Of a DNA stretch of 8,485 nt, positions 6,252-8,485 are shown in pieces (position 1 is the stretch's first letter; every line of letters begins with the position of its first letter). The stretch is from a bacterium. Lineage in GTDB: Bacteria > Chloroflexota > Dormibacteria > Aeolococcales > Aeolococcaceae. The position numbers and the translations under genes are program-made. Below the pieces are notes generated by a model. The model saw nothing but the letters and a program-made list of their open reading frames with translations. It was not told where the DNA came from and did no database searches. The stretch is taken from contig JAJZMA010000210.1 in the NCBI GenBank assembly GCA_021850405.1, forward strand, positions 1 through 8,485. Reading direction: 5' to 3'.

Positions 6252-7521
6252 ATGAGTAAGACATTTCGCCCGTACGACCGAGATCAGATGTTGTTGTTGC
6301 CGCCGTCAGTGCAGGAGTGGGTGCCCAAGGGAGATAGAGCGCACCTCATACATAGATGACCTGGTCGAGACACTGGATATACCGGCGATTGAGCACGTGT
6401 ATGAAGAAGAGCTACGGGGGTACCCTCCCTACCATCCCAGGATGATGACCAAGCTGTGGCTGTACGGGTACTCGGTGGGGGTGTGTTCGTCGAGGAGACT
6501 GGCAACGCTGGCGACAAGAGATGTGGGGGTGACGATGCTGGCAGCAGGAAGCCGCCCAGATTTTCGGACGCTGAGCGAGTTCCGGCGACGACATCTGGTG
6601 GCCCTGGCAGGGCTGTTCACACAGGTGGTGCAGGTATGTGCCAGCAATGGGCTCGTCCAGCTGAGATAGGTGTCCATAGATGGGACCAGGATCAAGGCGA
6701 GCGCAAGCAAGCATGCGGCGATGAGCTATTCACGTATGGGTCCCGAGGTGGAGCGAATCGAGAAGGAAATAGCTGAGTGGCTTTCCAGGGGTGATGACGT
6801 TGACAGGGAGGAAGACGAGGAATACGGAGTGGATCAGCGAGGAGACGAACTCCCCGAGGAGCTGCAAACGGCAGAGAAGAGGCGAGCGGCGATCAAGGAA
6901 GCTATGAGGGAACTGGAAAAGGAGGCCAAAGCTGCCAGGAAGGAGGCTCCAGACCCCAAGGCACAGAAAAACTTTACAGACCCCGGGTCACGGATCATGA
7001 AAGGGGGAGACGGGTTCATCCAGGGGTACAACACACAAGCGGCGGGGGATGCCAGGAGCCAGGTAATCGTGGGGCAATTGGTGACATCGTGTGCCAGCGA
7101 TGCACAACAGCTGGCACCCGTGGTCCAGGCGGTGAAGGACGTCACAGGACGCACTCCCACACGGGTGTTGGCCGATGCAGGGTACTGCAGCGAGGACAAC
7201 ATGAAAAATATGGAGGAGCAGAACATAGATGCGTATCTGGCGCCGGGACGAATGCCACGGACTTACCGGCGACCTGCCTCACCCCGGGGGAGGATCCCTG
7301 CTGGAGCGACAAGACGAGAGCGGATGAAAAGGAAACTGCTCACCAGGAAGGGCAAGGGCATCTACCACCTGCGACAGGAGACCGTCGAGCCAGTGTTTGG
7401 GCAGATAAACAACAAAGGATTACGGAGATTCCTGCTTCGAGGGCTGACCAGGGTGCAGGGAGAATGGGCACTCCACGCCATATGACACAACATTGCCAAG
7501 CTGGAGGCCGTGTGGGGGTGA
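6252..7521 (+). pseudogene. IS1182-family transposase, one frameshift and two in-frame stops
   Basis: This encoded the DDE transposase of the element. The start is ATG 6252 (MSKTFRPYDRDQMLLLPPSV, then QEWVPKGDRAHLI). At about 6347-6356 the frame shifts: it continues as DDLVETLDIPAIEHVYEEEL in the next frame. Family spacing (HL-x2-FI-x-D) suggests loss of about five bases, although a CATA tandem repeat (6347-6354) could also explain it. A TAG at 6667-6669 interrupts LVQLR-VSIDGT. A TGA at 7483-7485 interrupts WALHAI-HNIAKLEAVWG, after which the frame closes at TGA 7519-7521. The catalytic positions survive: D in IDGT (6679-6681), D in ADAGYCS (7174-7176) and E in VEPVFG (7387-7389). A charged, probably coiled-coil insertion lies between the first two. 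Reconstructed length is about 422 residues, near the family norm. It cannot make a full protein. Confidence 0.88.
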
Positions 7522-7655
7522 CGCGGGAGAGCCAGGGGTGGGCCAAAGAGACCCCTCGGAGGGCCAACAGGGCTTTCTGACCTCCCGTCATGACCAATGC
7601 CAGACCGACCCCGCCATCTTTTTGCACTTTTCCTCAATATGCGTTCTTTCCCTCC

Positions 7656-7674
7656 ATTACCGGGACGGGCTGCT
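7656..7674 (-). repeat. Right terminal inverted repeat of the IS
   Basis: ATTACCGGGACGGGCTGCT is the exact reverse complement of 6178-6196. It lies 134 bases past the last transposase stop and sets the right end of the element. Confidence 0.9.
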
Positions 7675-7868
7675 AGGGTAAGATTTTTGCTGAGGGAGTA
7701 CGCTATCTCACAACCTTGGGCATAGAGGCATTAAGATGATACGGACGACCCAGATCCAACTGCGCTATCGCTGGCAGGACCCAGGCTGGCTACCGATCAG
7801 GCCCGGGCAAACTGCAGCGGAACCGGGATGTCCATGGCACAATTATTCCAGTAAGGAGCAGCCACCTC

Positions 7869-8485
7869 ATGACCAGCAAACCAGCGGTGAGCATCATCCT
7901 GCTTGCCTTCCGGGATCTGGAGGGTCTGGCGCGGGCGATTGACTCAGTGGAGCGGAGCGTCCCGGACACCATCCCTTATGAGGTGATTGTCTATGCCAAC
8001 GGGGTGGCGAGGGAGCACATTGAACATCTGTGCTCGCACCCGCAGGTACGTATCCTCACCTCAGCTGTAAATCGTGGCTTTGCAGGAGGCTGCAATGCGG
8101 CAGTGTCAGAGGCGCGGGGAGAGTACATTCTGCTTCTCAACGATGATGTTGTGGTCGCAGAAGGCTGGCTGGAGCCGCTCCTCGAGCTGGCGCACCGCCG
8201 GCCAGATGCGGGAGCAATTGGTAGCCGCATCCTGGCTGCCGACGGCACCTTGCGCGAAGCAGGAGCAGTGGTATGGAAGGATGGCGCCACGCACGGGGTT
8301 GCCACTCCTCCAGATGACACCCAGTACATGGCAGTGCGTGCCGTGGATTACTCTTCCGCCGCCTCCCTGCTGGTCAGGAAATCTACCTGGGAAAAAATTG
8401 GGGGTATCTGCGAAGACTACTTTCCCGCGTATTACGAGGATGTAGACCTTGCGTTCTCCATCTGGGCCGCCGGAGAAAAGGTCCT
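7869..8485 (+). CDS. Family 2 glycosyltransferase, 3' end outside the window
   Basis: This membrane-associated or cytosolic enzyme transfers a sugar from a nucleotide donor during polysaccharide assembly. From ATG 7869, with AAGGAG (7853-7858) ten bases upstream, 205 codons are visible with no stop. The GT-A fold shows in VSIILLAFRDLEGL (7-20), the VNRGFAGGCNAAV segment (67-79), LLLNDDVVV (88-96) with the DXD-type NDD metal and nucleotide site, and YYEDVDLAFSIWAAG (188-202), which supplies the acceptor-side ED motif. This layout is typical of rhamnosyltransferase-like GT2 enzymes, so use of the dTDP-rhamnose made nearby is a reasonable inference, but the donor cannot be read from sequence. 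Some relatives are multi-domain, so total length is unknown. The 194 bases between the IS and this gene hold only its leader, with no clear promoter. Confidence 0.9.
   Translation, partial: MTSKPAVSIILLAFRDLEGLARAIDSVERSVPDTIPYEVIVYANGVAREHIEHLCSHPQVRILTSAVNRGFAGGCNAAVSEARGEYILLLNDDVVVAEGWLEPLLELAHRRPDAGAIGSRILAADGTLREAGAVVWKDGATHGVATPPDDTQYMAVRAVDYSSAASLLVRKSTWEKIGGICEDYFPAYYEDVDLAFSIWAAGEKV

Larger units (their letters stand above)
6178..7674 (+). mobile_element. IS1182-family insertion sequence, defective
   Basis: A complete element of 1,497 bp is bounded by perfect 19-bp terminal inverted repeats (6178-6196 and 7656-7674) and carries one damaged transposase gene. Family assignment rests on the transposase: an N-terminal TFRPYD..QMLLLPPSVQEW block, the DGT..KA-ASKH-AMSY block, a charged helical insertion, ADAGYCSE and a VEPVFG block. 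Bases 6197-6251 form the 5' leader and 7522-7655 a non-coding 3' part. No target-site duplication is evident: AAGCCC lies outside the left end and AGGGTA outside the right. Loss or absence of duplication fits either an old insertion or target behaviour known to vary in this family. Confidence 0.85.

Noticed and set aside
6667..7485. In-frame TAG and TGA in the transposase as possible recoding (pyrrolysine, selenocysteine or stop readthrough)
   Set aside because: The same gene also has a frameshift, and the other genes in the window use TGA as an ordinary stop. No recoding structure is visible. Plain decay is simpler.
6169..7684. Target-site duplication flanking the IS
   Set aside because: The bases outside the repeats (AAGCCC on the left, AGGGTA on the right) do not match as a direct repeat. 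The shared CCC/GGG is inverted and offset by one base.

Overview
The window looks like a bacterial surface-polysaccharide region: a dTDP-L-rhamnose cluster flanked by methyltransferase and glycosyltransferase genes, with mobile-element damage in between. The DNA is GC-rich by eye, has Shine-Dalgarno sites and tightly coupled genes, and carries the long, hexapeptide-tailed form of the nucleotidylyltransferase RmlA. That RmlA form is known from Chloroflexota, Actinomycetota, Thermus relatives and archaea. A Chloroflexota-like bacterium is my best guess, but the sequence alone does not settle this.

Minus strand, about 5074 down to 1. rmlA (4007-5074) and rmlC (3432-4007) are joined by a TGATG overlap. 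After a 289-bp gap, rmlB (2093-3142) and rmlD (1104-2096) are joined by a GTGA overlap. Together they encode the four steps from glucose-1-phosphate to dTDP-L-rhamnose. Next comes an adenine phosphoribosyltransferase gene (488-994), an unusual partner for rhamnose synthesis. Two short pieces follow that are easily missed: a 54-codon N-terminal fragment resembling a SAM methyltransferase (138-302), and the start of another methyltransferase-like gene that leaves the window at base 1.

Plus strand, 5425 to 8485. A GNAT acetyltransferase gene (5425-5866) is broken by one frameshift. An insertion sequence of the IS1182 family (6178-7674) has perfect 19-bp terminal inverted repeats. Its transposase keeps the D, D and E catalytic positions but carries a frameshift and two in-frame stops, so the copy is dead on its own. 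Beyond it a family 2 glycosyltransferase starts at 7869 and runs off the right edge. It is a plausible user of the dTDP-rhamnose made by the rml genes.

No clearly new system is visible. The points most worth checking are the decayed IS with intact ends, the methyltransferase fragments at the left edge, the frameshifted GNAT gene, the divergent RmlC, and apt placed behind rmlD.
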